Positions 1-5,036 are shown, numbered from the stretch's first letter. The stretch: DNA of 5,036 nt from Deltaproteobacteria bacterium UBA6967 (GCA_002450295.1 DJYX01000104.1:1-5036); one strand, 5' to 3'. Translations and numbers: made by a program. The notes: generated by a model not told the origin, from the letters alone.

Positions 1-15
1 GGTCAATCTGAATAG
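1..15 (+). CDS. urtD: 3' end of a gene, probably urtD (urea ABC transporter ATPase), partial
   Basis: Frame +1 reads Gly-Gln-Ser-Glu and then TAG at 13-15; one of the other two + frames is also closed here. In urt operons urtD directly precedes urtE, and UrtD proteins commonly end in a short tail after a VYLG motif, which a final GQSE would fit. Only four codons are visible, so the identity rests on gene order rather than on homology. The stop would lie 32 bp before the urtE start, a usual operon spacing. Confidence 0.4.
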   Translation, partial: GQSE

Positions 16-47
16 TATCTTTTTATTCACTAATCCCTTTAAAGATC

Positions 48-794
48 ATGGTACAAACGACAGCCACCACACATCCTACCTCAGCAAAAACAATTCTTCG
101 AGCAAATGGCTTGAATGTCTATTATGGCGAGAGCCACATTCTCAGAGATGTTGACCTGCATATCCCTGAGGGGGAAATGATTTGTTTGATCGGTCGTAAT
201 GGAGTGGGAAAGACAACCTTTCTAAAGACGATCATTGGTCTTCTCGAGCAACGATCTGGTTCGATTGAATATGACGGAAAAATGTTAACTAACCAGCCTC
301 CTTATAAACGAGCAAGGGGAGGAATTGGTTATGTTTCACAAGGCCGAGATATTATTCCTCGAATTACAGTTCGAGAGAATCTTTTGATCGGAATGGAATC
401 ATTGTCTGGGGGGATGGGGCGAAATCGTCATATTGATCCCATTGTTTTTGAATTGTTTCCTATTCTTGAACAGTTTCTGAATCGACGTGGAGGTGACCTC
501 AGTGGAGGTCAGCAGCAACAACTTGCGATTGCACGTGCACTTCTTGGCAAGCCCAAGCTTCTTTTGTTAGATGAGCCAACCGAAGGGATCCAGCCGTCGA
601 TTATCCTCGACATTGAACGTGCTGTTAAACGGATCATTAAAGAAACAGGCATTAGTGTTCTTCTGGTTGAGCAACACCTTCATTTTGTGAAGCAGTCTAG
701 TTTCTATTATGCGATGCAACGAGGTGGTATTGTATCGAGTGGTCCAACCTCACAATTATCAGATCATGTGATTGAAGAATTTCTGACAGTTTAA
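48..794 (+). CDS. urtE: Urea ABC transporter ATP-binding subunit UrtE
   Basis: UrtE is one of two cytoplasmic ATPases (with UrtD) that drive the high-affinity urea importer UrtABCDE. The 248-residue protein has the complete ABC set: Walker A GRNGVGKTT at 49-57, Q-loop Gln98 in YVSQGRD, signature LSGGQQQQ at 151-158, Walker B LLLLDEP at 171-177 with catalytic Glu176, and H-loop His210 in VEQHLHF. It belongs to the LivF-like branch, and the 'NVYYGESHIL' start and 'RGGIVSSGPTSQL' end are typical of UrtE rather than LivF. The family core begins near residue 16, so the protein carries about 15 extra Ser/Thr/Ala-rich N-terminal residues. No other ATG or GTG lies between, so the start at 48 is the best choice, although only a weak AAAG precedes it. 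Cyanobacterial urt genes are known members of the NtcA regulon. A strong terminator follows directly. Confidence 0.93.
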   Translation: MVQTTATTHPTSAKTILRANGLNVYYGESHILRDVDLHIPEGEMICLIGRNGVGKTTFLKTIIGLLEQRSGSIEYDGKMLTNQPPYKRARGGIGYVSQGRDIIPRITVRENLLIGMESLSGGMGRNRHIDPIVFELFPILEQFLNRRGGDLSGGQQQQLAIARALLGKPKLLLLDEPTEGIQPSIILDIERAVKRIIKETGISVLLVEQHLHFVKQSSFYYAMQRGGIVSSGPTSQLSDHVIEEFLTV

Positions 795-801
795 TCAGAA
801 T

Positions 802-840
802 AAAAACGGGGTGTGATTTTTAATCACACCCCGTTTTTTT
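802..840. terminator. Intrinsic terminator between urtE and fmdB, probably bidirectional
   Basis: Bases 802-818 (AAAAACGGGGTGTGATT) pair perfectly with 822-838 across a 3-nt TTT loop, giving a 17-bp stem with a GC-rich centre. On the + strand the stem ends in seven T residues (834-840), so it terminates the urt operon 8 bp after the urtE stop. The A-run at 802-806 gives a U-run on the - strand transcript, so the same hairpin can terminate fmdA-fmdB, whose stop is at 859. Confidence 0.93.
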
Positions 841-858
841 AATTTTGATAGTCTTTTC

Positions 859-1143
859 TTAGCAACCTCGATTCAACATCCAAGGACGTGAATCGTTTGT
901 GCGTAATCGAGGCTTTGAAGCCTCAGTCGCACATATTGAACTTTTTTTGCTCACAAGTTTTGGTTCTTTGACTTCGATTTTCGAGCGAATAGATGAGGAT
1001 AACACCATGGGTGGATTGAAAATCCTCTTGCCTTCTCTTCCACAAGTAGGGCATTCTGTTTGAACAGAACGTTGATCAATTGATCGCCATACTTCATAGG
1101 TGAGGCATTCACTGGATTGGCAGTAATATTCGTAGACTGGCAT
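859..1143 (-). CDS. fmdB: FmdB family zinc-ribbon protein
   Basis: This is a 94-residue protein that opens with MPVYEYYC, the hallmark of the FmdB/CxxC zinc-ribbon family. Likely zinc ligands are Cys8 and Cys13 (spacing C-x4-C, wider than the usual C-x2-C) and Cys31 and Cys34 (CPTC). The ribbon is followed by the usual 'KRIFNPP' segment and a basic, probably disordered tail from residue 50 with two more cysteines (71 and 94). FmdB proteins are named for the Methylophilus methylotrophus formamidase operon, where a role in regulation or maturation was proposed but not firmly shown. The start is 35 bp downstream of the fmdA stop on the same strand, so fmdA-fmdB is very likely one transcript ending at the shared terminator at 802-840. 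No strong ribosome binding site is visible before the ATG. Metal binding and any role in FmdA activity are inferred. Confidence 0.87.
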   Translation of the reverse strand: MPVYEYYCQSSECLTYEVWRSIDQRSVQTECPTCGREGKRIFNPPMVLSSSIRSKIEVKEPKLVSKKSSICATEASKPRLRTNDSRPWMLNRGC

Positions 1144-1178
1144 GTGATAAATCGATAAATAATGGTAGAAGTAATTGC

Positions 1179-2384
1179 TTAGCAGGGGAGAATATCTTTG
1201 TCAAATATGGAAGTTGGTATGGCAAGGGTGCAGCACGCATTTGGAATGTCGACAATTCCACTGATCCTGCCTTCAACCGGAGCGCAGCTCAGCAAGAGAT
1301 AGGCCTGTTCTCCTGTATAACCAAATTTCTTCAAGTATTCAATTGCATTTAGGCAGGCTCTGCGATAAGCGATATGCACATCCATATAATATTGTTTCCC
1401 TTCAAATTCATCGACAGAAATGCCCTCAAAGACTAGATAATCAGAGTAATGAGGCTCAACAGGACTGGTCTTGAACATTGGATTGACCATCCCATATTTA
1501 GCCATCCCTCCTTTGATCAGCTCAACATGAAGATCGAGATATCCAGACATCTCGATAGCACCACAGAATGAAATTTCCCCATCACCCTGAGAAAAATGAA
1601 TGTCACCCATGGAGAGCTTTGCACCCTCTACGTACACAGGGAAATAGATCCGTGTTCCTTTTGTGAGATTTTTAATGTCGCAGTTTCCTCCATGTTCCCG
1701 TGGAGGAACAGTCCGAGCTGCTTCGTTAGCAATTCTCTCAAAATCTCCAGCAGCGACGTTCCCAAGAATGGCGCTGTTTGGGTTCGGCAAAGCTGCCAGA
1801 ACCGGTTCCGTTCCAGAAAGTCCTGCGCCATAGGTTCTGCGGTCTGGTGCAGTCTGAACCAACTCTGTTTCTCGACGGTTCCATTCCTGGAGCAGTTCCA
1901 TGGAGGGAGCGCAACCAATCAGGCCTGGATGGGTGATGCCAGCGAAACGAACTCCGGGAATGTGGCGAGAGGACGTAAAAACTCCTTCCAAATCCCAGAT
2001 TGCTTTTGCTGCTTTTGGAAAATGATCGGTCAGAAATCCTCCACCGTTTTCTTTGGCAAAGATTCCAGTAAAACCCCATTCATCACCTTGAAGTGCTCCT
2101 ACCTCGAGGATATCAACGACCAAAATATCTCCTGGCTGAGCTCCATTGACCCAAATTGGACCACTTAGAACGTGAACAACCTCGAGATTCACATCAGCAA
2201 TATCTTGGGGATTGTCGTTGTCTTTAATCTGTCCATCTGTCCAGTCTTTGCACTCAATTCGAAAGACATCGCCTGGATTAACTGATGCGACTGCAGGAAT
2301 ATCTGGATGCCAACGGTTATGTCCAGGCATATCCTGCTGATCCATCGACTTGGTGAGATCAACTTTGAAAAGCGTTTCGGGCAT
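1179..2384 (-). CDS. fmdA: Formamidase FmdA (acetamidase/formamidase family)
   Basis: FmdA hydrolyses formamide to ammonia and formate in the cytoplasm. The 401-residue product is close to the length of the Methylophilus enzyme and is colinear with the FmdA_AmdA family throughout. Recognisable blocks are GHNRWHPDIP at 21-30, THPGLIGCAPS at 151-161, PREHGGNCDIKNL at 228-240, GAKLSMGDIHFSQGDGE at about 254-270, and DIPNACCTLAIP at 379-390. I chose the ATG at 2384 because family members start MPETLFKVDL; an in-frame TTG at 2393 would add three residues with no better ribosome binding site. The gene is followed by fmdB, as in other fmd operons, and preceded on the same strand by the unrelated formamidase gene amiF. 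The fold and catalytic mechanism differ from AmiF, so the two enzymes are analogous, not paralogous. The upstream gap carries an NtcA-like motif and an inverted repeat. No defect is visible. Confidence 0.95.
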   Translation of the reverse strand: MPETLFKVDLTKSMDQQDMPGHNRWHPDIPAVASVNPGDVFRIECKDWTDGQIKDNDNPQDIADVNLEVVHVLSGPIWVNGAQPGDILVVDILEVGALQGDEWGFTGIFAKENGGGFLTDHFPKAAKAIWDLEGVFTSSRHIPGVRFAGITHPGLIGCAPSMELLQEWNRRETELVQTAPDRRTYGAGLSGTEPVLAALPNPNSAILGNVAAGDFERIANEAARTVPPREHGGNCDIKNLTKGTRIYFPVYVEGAKLSMGDIHFSQGDGEISFCGAIEMSGYLDLHVELIKGGMAKYGMVNPMFKTSPVEPHYSDYLVFEGISVDEFEGKQYYMDVHIAYRRACLNAIEYLKKFGYTGEQAYLLLSCAPVEGRISGIVDIPNACCTLAIPTSIFDKDILPC

Positions 2385-2445
2385 TGATAGCAAGAAGCTA
2401 ACACTGTTTCATTAAAGACACAACGAAGGGGCTAAGACGTGGCCC

Positions 2446-2467
2446 TTTATACGCAATTAAAAATTGC
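2446..2467 (-). promoter_or_regulatory. Candidate fmdA promoter: TATAAA box with adjacent inverted repeat
   Basis: Read on the - strand, a TATAAA box (2446-2451) lies about 62 bp before the fmdA ATG. One base upstream of it is the perfect inverted repeat GCAATT-AAA-AATTGC (2453-2467), placed where it would sit between the -10 and -35 elements and could serve as an operator. I see no good -35 hexamer at the usual spacing. The presumed 5' leader also contains a short inverted repeat, AAGGG (2426-2430) with CCCTT (2443-2447). All of this is pattern-based. Confidence 0.35.
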
Positions 2468-2489
2468 CCTGTTTTGATACAAAAACTTT

Positions 2490-2503
2490 GTTTTATGTGA
2501 TAC
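2490..2503 (-). promoter_or_regulatory. NtcA-like site upstream of fmdA
   Basis: The - strand reads GTATCACATAAAAC, that is GTA-N8-AAC, matching the NtcA consensus GTA-N8-TAC except at one base. It lies 105 bp before the fmdA start. A second GTATCA (2475-2480 on the - strand) follows 23 bp further on. The distance to the TATAAA box (38 bp) is longer than the roughly 22 bp of a classical NtcA-activated promoter, so the call is tentative. Confidence 0.35.
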
Positions 2504-2545
2504 TTTTTTAAATTCTACAGTATGATAGCGAAGTAACTTTTAATT

Positions 2546-2586
2546 TGCCGCAAGTTTGCTCTCTGTATGAGAGCAAACTTGCGGCA
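2546..2586. terminator. Perfect 18-bp hairpin just downstream of amiF
   Basis: Bases 2546-2563 (TGCCGCAAGTTTGCTCTC) pair without mismatch with 2569-2586 around a 5-nt loop. The hairpin sits 10 bp after the amiF stop on the - strand and is probably its transcript end or a 3' stabilising structure. On the - strand it is followed by AATTAAAAG, which is A-rich rather than a T-run, so intrinsic termination may be weak and some read-through into fmdA is possible. GCAAACT from the second arm is repeated directly at 2587-2593. Confidence 0.6.
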
Positions 2587-2596
2587 GCAAACTAGG

Positions 2597-3643
2597 TCAG
2601 GCTGTTGCTGTTGCTGGGATCGAATTTGTCACTCCGTTCTGTGGCATAGGTCCTAATTTCACTCCATCGGGGTAGTATTTCCAGCCATCGCGGATGCGAA
2701 CTTTCTCGTCCCAAGGGAGTTTGTACTCTCCGTTGGCAAGATCCTTGACCCATGTGAGGTAGTTCTCTGTCTCGCCTCCAGGTTTGCCAACGTAAGCACG
2801 ACATCCAAGGTTGAAAATGTTATTTTCGAGAGCCCAGTTTTCTCTTGCTTTATCTACCAGTCGCGGGAATAGTTCTGCAGTCACGATTTCCCATGGGTTC
2901 CTGTGACCCTGCTGAATTATATTGCCATCGTAATTACAGACTGTGCCTTCGCCGAAGTAATAGAAGACGCCGTCATATCCAGCCAAATTAACAGAGATCG
3001 TATACATCAGATTCTGCCAAGCGTTGGTCCGGTTGGTCCAGATCCATTGATCATTCACCTGGGTTGAGTAGCCTGAAATGCGGATATATACGTTGGCTCC
3101 TTTATAGGCGGCCTCTCGAGCCAGTTCGGGGAACATGCCGTCATGGCAGATGCAGACTGCAAGCTTGGACCCCTTGGGGCCGTCGCAGACCGGCATCCCG
3201 TAGTTGCCAGGGGACCATGGCTCAATTGGCACCCATGGCTGCAGCTTTCTGTAGTGAAGGGCAATTTCACCATCTGAATTGATGATAATTGCTGAGTTGA
3301 ACGGAGGCAGGCTTGGATCGTCGTTCTGCTCCATCAGGGAGAAAACTCCCCATACATCGTTTTCCTTACATGTCTGCTTGAATCGATCGATTTCCTGAGA
3401 ATCGATGCGTAGAAGCATCTCGTCGTAGGTCCAAATGGCTGTGTTTAAACCTTGAGTTGAGTACTCAGGCATCACAATTATGTCTGCTTCCGGATATCCA
3501 GCTTTTGTTGACGCTACGGCTTTGCAAATCTGGTCGACTTGTGTCTGGATATCGGCTGGACCTGTGATCACAGGCACGGGATATTGAATCATTGCGACGA
3601 GCAAAGACTCGTCCCAGGAACTGACACTGCCGGTACTGGCCAT
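2597..3643 (-). CDS. amiF: Formamidase AmiF (nitrilase superfamily)
   Basis: AmiF is a cytoplasmic nitrilase-superfamily enzyme that hydrolyses formamide to ammonia and formate. The 348-residue protein carries the complete catalytic triad at the same numbering as the Helicobacter pylori enzyme: Glu60 in [11 protein letters not shown], Lys133 in HYRKLQPW, and Cys166 in CICHDGM. The N-terminus (MASTGSVSS, then [12 protein letters not shown]) and the EYSTQGLNT block match AmiF better than the acetamide-preferring AmiE. Long conserved stretches such as [19 protein letters not shown] and [15 protein letters not shown] support this. It is about 14 residues longer than the H. pylori protein, ending in a Pro/Ala/Thr tail unlikely to be part of the fold. 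The ATG at 3643 has no clear Shine-Dalgarno sequence but aligns with the family start. It shares its strand with fmdA-fmdB downstream and the lipoprotein gene upstream. An NtcA-like site 52 bp before the start suggests control by nitrogen status. Confidence 0.95.
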   Translation of the reverse strand: MASTGSVSSWDESLLVAMIQYPVPVITGPADIQTQVDQICKAVASTKAGYPEADIIVMPEYSTQGLNTAIWTYDEMLLRIDSQEIDRFKQTCKENDVWGVFSLMEQNDDPSLPPFNSAIIINSDGEIALHYRKLQPWVPIEPWSPGNYGMPVCDGPKGSKLAVCICHDGMFPELAREAAYKGANVYIRISGYSTQVNDQWIWTNRTNAWQNLMYTISVNLAGYDGVFYYFGEGTVCNYDGNIIQQGHRNPWEIVTAELFPRLVDKARENWALENNIFNLGCRAYVGKPGGETENYLTWVKDLANGEYKLPWDEKVRIRDGWKYYPDGVKLGPMPQNGVTNSIPATATA

Positions 3644-3694
3644 TGGCGAGAATGAGAACCATTCCCATAGTCAGGTCTCGAGGAGAGCCTGGCC

Positions 3695-3708
3695 GTATCA
3701 ATTGCCAC
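3695..3708 (-). promoter_or_regulatory. NtcA-like site upstream of amiF
   Basis: The - strand reads GTGGCAATTGATAC (GTG-N8-TAC), one base from the NtcA palindrome GTA-N8-TAC; the + strand reads GTATCAATTGCCAC. GACTAT follows 22 bp downstream on the - strand, the spacing expected for the -10 box of an NtcA-activated promoter, although it matches TATAAT only partly. Transcription would then start about 20 bp before the amiF ATG. The rest of the 128-bp gap (3644-3771) shows no ORF with a ribosome binding site. Confidence 0.45.
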
Positions 3709-3771
3709 TGTTGTGTCATTTTGTTGGGCGACCGTTGGCCATTACGGAGATGCTTGGCCTCCCTAGGTAGC

Positions 3772-4251
3772 TCAGTCGTCTTGGAAATCTCCTTTTCGAC
3801 AAAGGTTTTGCGCGAGGCGTTGGGCCCATGCAGGAGCTGGTTCGCGGCCCTTCTCCTCGGTCTGGCCATTGAAATAGAGCAACAGTTGCCAGTCCGTTTT
3901 TCCTCCCTCGACACCAGGCGTTTCGCCGTCCGTTAACCAACGTCCATAAATGTTGTCGTACTGAGGCCAGTTCGGCAGATCAGGCATGCTGCAGACCGCA
4001 TTCACCTCTGCAGTGCTCGTCACGGATTGATCCGATGTGACGCTGATTCCTCCATCGAAGAGTCCATTGGGTTCTCCTGGTTTGAAGGTGTGGGTCAGGC
4101 GTATCTCTGCACCTCCCTTCACCACAAGCGTGTCGCCGGGTTGAGCTTCATGACTGGGAGTTTCCTTGGCTTGTTGGTTGCACCCTTGAATTGCTGTCGT
4201 TGTCACGGCGAGTAGGCAGGCTATCGCTCCAATTGGTAAGAGATTCTTCAA
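3772..4251 (-). CDS. Predicted small lipoprotein of unknown function
   Basis: I do not recognise this family. The frame is open from 4380, but the most sensible product starts at the TTG at 4251. That gives 159 residues beginning MKNLLPIGAIACLLAVTTTA, a textbook lipoprotein signal peptide with lipobox I-Q-G-C and lipidated Cys24. The mature part is soluble and rather acidic. It has a Thr/Val-rich stretch ('GDTLVVKGGAEIRLTHTF'), two internal cysteines (87 and 151), an aromatic block (NWPQYDNIYGRWL) and a charged C-terminus. No transmembrane segment follows the signal. The start is uncertain: the only strong Shine-Dalgarno sequence nearby (GGAGGT, 4285-4290) precedes an ATG at 4280 in another frame, and that short frame ends in a TGA overlapping this TTG. 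Other in-frame starts are ATGs at 4311, 4359 and 4380, none with a ribosome binding site. amiF follows 128 bp downstream on the same strand; a link to formamide use is speculation. Confidence 0.6.
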   Translation of the reverse strand: MKNLLPIGAIACLLAVTTTAIQGCNQQAKETPSHEAQPGDTLVVKGGAEIRLTHTFKPGEPNGLFDGGISVTSDQSVTSTAEVNAVCSMPDLPNWPQYDNIYGRWLTDGETPGVEGGKTDWQLLLYFNGQTEEKGREPAPAWAQRLAQNLCRKGDFQDD

Positions 4252-4280
4252 GTGCTTTCGGGCAGGGACTTGCCGTACAT
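4248..4280 (-). CDS. Possible leader mini-ORF, or displaced start of the lipoprotein gene
   Basis: On the - strand GTAGGAGGTGCCC leads into an ATG at 4280, the best ribosome binding site in the region (GGAGGT, 4 nt before the ATG). The frame encodes only ten residues (MYGKSLPEST) and ends in TGA at 4248-4250, which overlaps the TTG start of the lipoprotein gene. It may be a leader that couples translation to the lipoprotein gene. Alternatively the two frames were one and a frameshift or base-call error separates them, which would give the signal peptide a longer N-region. Confidence 0.35.
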   Translation of the reverse strand: MYGKSLPEST

Positions 4281-4479
4281 GGGCACCTCCTACTTTGCTG
4301 GGGCAGCACATTGTGAAGAATGTTAACCGTTTGCCATTTTGTTTCGACACGAACGACATCTGTATCCATTGGCTTGTCATGATTTATCTGTATCAACCAA
4401 TACCAGCCGTTCACCCTAGTTCAGGGCGCAGTGGTTCGCAGGTCAAGGAACGGGGACCTGTTCATCTCGGAGAGGACGA
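4252..4479. other. Divergent intergenic region
   Basis: This 228-bp stretch separates the TTG start of the lipoprotein gene (- strand) from the small ORF at 4480 (+ strand). It holds the leader mini-ORF with its GGAGGT site and the perfect GTA-N8-TAC palindrome at 4390-4403. There is a TTGTCA hexamer at 4374-4379 that could be a + strand -35 element, without a convincing -10. If the lipoprotein gene used an upstream ATG, part of this stretch would be coding. Confidence 0.4.
4390..4403. promoter_or_regulatory. Perfect NtcA consensus palindrome GTA-N8-TAC
   Basis: GTATCAACCAATAC matches the NtcA core GTA-N8-TAC exactly. It sits in the divergent region between the - strand lipoprotein gene and the + strand small ORF, 76 bp before the latter's ATG. 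Neither direction has a clean TAN3T box 22 bp downstream: the + side has TAGTTC after 13 bp and the - side has TACAGA after 25 bp. The site is therefore a strong sequence match with an uncertain target. Confidence 0.5.
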
Positions 4480-4746
4480 ATGTCCAAACTTCAATCTCAA
4501 CGCTCGATTATTCAAACGTCTCAACTGCTCTACCGGCCTTCCGGGCGGAAGACGGCAAGTTGCCAGATCATCCGTTCCAAGAAAACTGCTGAGCTTCTTA
4601 GCCTCTCCGACGATGGGCAAGATGATCAACAGCATGCATTTGAGGCTGGAGCATCTGCGGCAAAGGTGAAGACCCTCCGTCCCGGGGGCTTTCTGCGCTC
4701 AAGGATGACTGCCGAGCTGCTCGGAGTCGATCTGATTAGCCGCTAG
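4480..4746 (+). CDS. Small basic protein of unknown function with a repeated RS-x-x-TAELL motif
   Basis: I do not recognise this 88-residue product. The ATG at 4480 has a good ribosome binding site, GGAGAGG at 4469-4475, 4 nt upstream, which favours it over the longer overlapping + frame starting at 4295. The protein is rich in Ser, Gln, Arg and Lys at the N-terminus and has an acidic patch (DDGQDDQ, 44-50). It also contains a nine-residue repeat: RSKKTAELL at 32-40 and RSRMTAELL at 73-81. The two copies differ mostly at synonymous or conservative positions in the DNA, which supports real translation. There is no signal peptide or membrane segment. It is transcribed divergently from the lipoprotein gene and converges on the DUF1830 gene, with stops 31 bp apart. 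The perfect NtcA-type palindrome lies upstream. Shadow translation remains possible. Confidence 0.5.
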   Translation: MSKLQSQRSIIQTSQLLYRPSGRKTASCQIIRSKKTAELLSLSDDGQDDQQHAFEAGASAAKVKTLRPGGFLRSRMTAELLGVDLISR

Positions 4747-4781
4747 CCCTCCTTGAGGTCCTGGGGCTGGAGCGGGTTAGC
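4742..4781. terminator. Weak hairpin between convergent gene ends
   Basis: GCTAGCCC (4742-4749) can pair with GGGTTAGC (4774-4781) with one G-U pair, spanning the stops of the small + strand ORF and the - strand DUF1830 gene. A 5-bp alternative (AGCCC 4745-4749 with GGGCT 4764-4768) lies inside it. Neither strand has a T-run after the stem, so this is at best a weak or factor-dependent transcription end. Confidence 0.2.
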
Positions 4782-5025
4782 AGGCCCAGAGTGTTTCAGT
4801 GGCCGCCTCGTCTTGATTCATGGCGTACTCGCTCACATCGGCGCGTACGTGCAGCATCTGACCGCTCACCGACATCTTCCAAATTTCAAGCCGCGCCTGT
4901 TCAGGGGCTTCAAACCAGAACATCTCGGTGGGAAGCACAACCTTTTCACGGTAAAAGTGGTCGTCCCCGACACATTTAACAATCACCATTCGGTCGGTGT
5001 CGTTGCGATAGGCGCACTCAATCAT
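4777..5025 (-). CDS. DUF1830 domain-containing protein
   Basis: The 82-residue protein fits DUF1830, a small family of unknown function known essentially from cyanobacteria. The domain fills most of the chain: an N-terminal 'IECAYRNDTDRMVIVKC' strand-rich section, followed by FYREKVVLPTEMFWFEAP (24-41) and ARLEIW (44-49). These are the positions where family members show the pattern aromatic-x-x-[ER]-VV-x-P followed by F-x-x-P and LEI. The tail after residue 60 is variable and acidic. No signal peptide or membrane segment is present, so it is probably cytosolic. The ATG at 5025 lies 11 bp from the window edge. No ribosome binding site is visible in that remnant, and an in-frame upstream start beyond the edge cannot be excluded. 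It converges on the small ORF at 4480-4746. Nothing here ties it functionally to the amide genes. The family call is from recognition of the motif pattern only. Confidence 0.75.
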   Translation of the reverse strand: MIECAYRNDTDRMVIVKCVGDDHFYREKVVLPTEMFWFEAPEQARLEIWKMSVSGQMLHVRADVSEYAMNQDEAATETLWAC

Positions 5026-5036
5026 GTGAAGAACCC

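Noticed and set aside
1596..2168. 190-codon + strand ORF antisense to fmdA
   Set aside because: It lies wholly inside a well-supported fmdA, has no ribosome binding site, and its product shows no recognisable motif.
2504..2526. TATGAT box (2521-2526) as a + strand promoter downstream of the 2490-2503 palindrome
   Set aside because: Good hexamer but only 17 bp from the palindrome, and no + strand gene follows before the amiF 3' end; it would produce only antisense RNA.
3735..3765. GGCCA / TGGCC inverted repeat after the lipoprotein gene as a terminator
   Set aside because: Only a 5-bp stem with a long loop and no T-run on the - strand.
3465..3914. 149-codon - strand ORF overlapping the 5' end of amiF
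   Set aside because: It is out of frame with the intact, catalytic-triad-bearing amiF and its composition (Arg/Ser/Pro-rich) is that of a shadow frame.
3643..3936. 97-codon + strand ORF starting at the amiF start codon
   Set aside because: No ribosome binding site, overlaps the lipoprotein gene on the other strand, no recognisable features.
4295..4669. 124-codon + strand ORF overlapping the small ORF at 4480
   Set aside because: It lacks a ribosome binding site, runs through the promoter-like divergent region and conflicts with the 4480 frame, which has a better start and an internal protein repeat.
4791..4979. 62-codon + strand ORF antisense to the DUF1830 gene
   Set aside because: Fully inside the DUF1830 gene, Arg-rich shadow composition, no start signal.

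Overview
The window looks like a nitrogen-scavenging locus from a cyanobacterium, most likely a marine picocyanobacterium (Synechococcus or a low-light Prochlorococcus). This rests on three observations read from the sequence. There is a cyanobacterial-style UrtE with the C-terminal 'RGGIVSSGPTSQL' region. There is a DUF1830 protein, a family I know essentially from cyanobacteria. Intergenic motifs resemble the binding site of NtcA, the cyanobacterial nitrogen regulator. The taxonomic call is inference; no ribosomal or other marker gene is present.

Layout. On the + strand, the window opens with what are probably the last codons of urtD, then a complete urtE (urea ABC transporter ATPase), closed by a perfect 17-bp intrinsic terminator that appears to work in both directions. 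Converging on it from the right, on the - strand, is amiF (nitrilase-type formamidase), then fmdA (acetamidase/formamidase-type formamidase), then fmdB (zinc-ribbon protein). fmdA and fmdB are 35 bp apart and look like one operon. amiF lies 212 bp upstream of fmdA, and that gap holds a perfect 18-bp hairpin and a candidate fmdA promoter region. Upstream of amiF, also on the - strand, is a small predicted lipoprotein of unknown function. A 228-bp divergent region with a perfect GTA-N8-TAC palindrome separates it from a small + strand ORF of unknown function. The window ends with a - strand DUF1830 gene.

How the genes may work together. UrtDE powers urea uptake, while FmdA and AmiF each convert formamide to ammonia and formate. 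Both routes deliver ammonium from small organic amides. Two non-homologous formamidases side by side, next to urea transport genes and with NtcA-like sites in three intergenic regions, suggest an organic-nitrogen island under nitrogen control. I see no mobile element, CRISPR array, tRNA, rRNA or defence system. The left part (urtE, fmdA, fmdB) is visibly more AT-rich than the right part (lipoprotein gene onward). That may mark a junction between different histories, but I have not quantified it.
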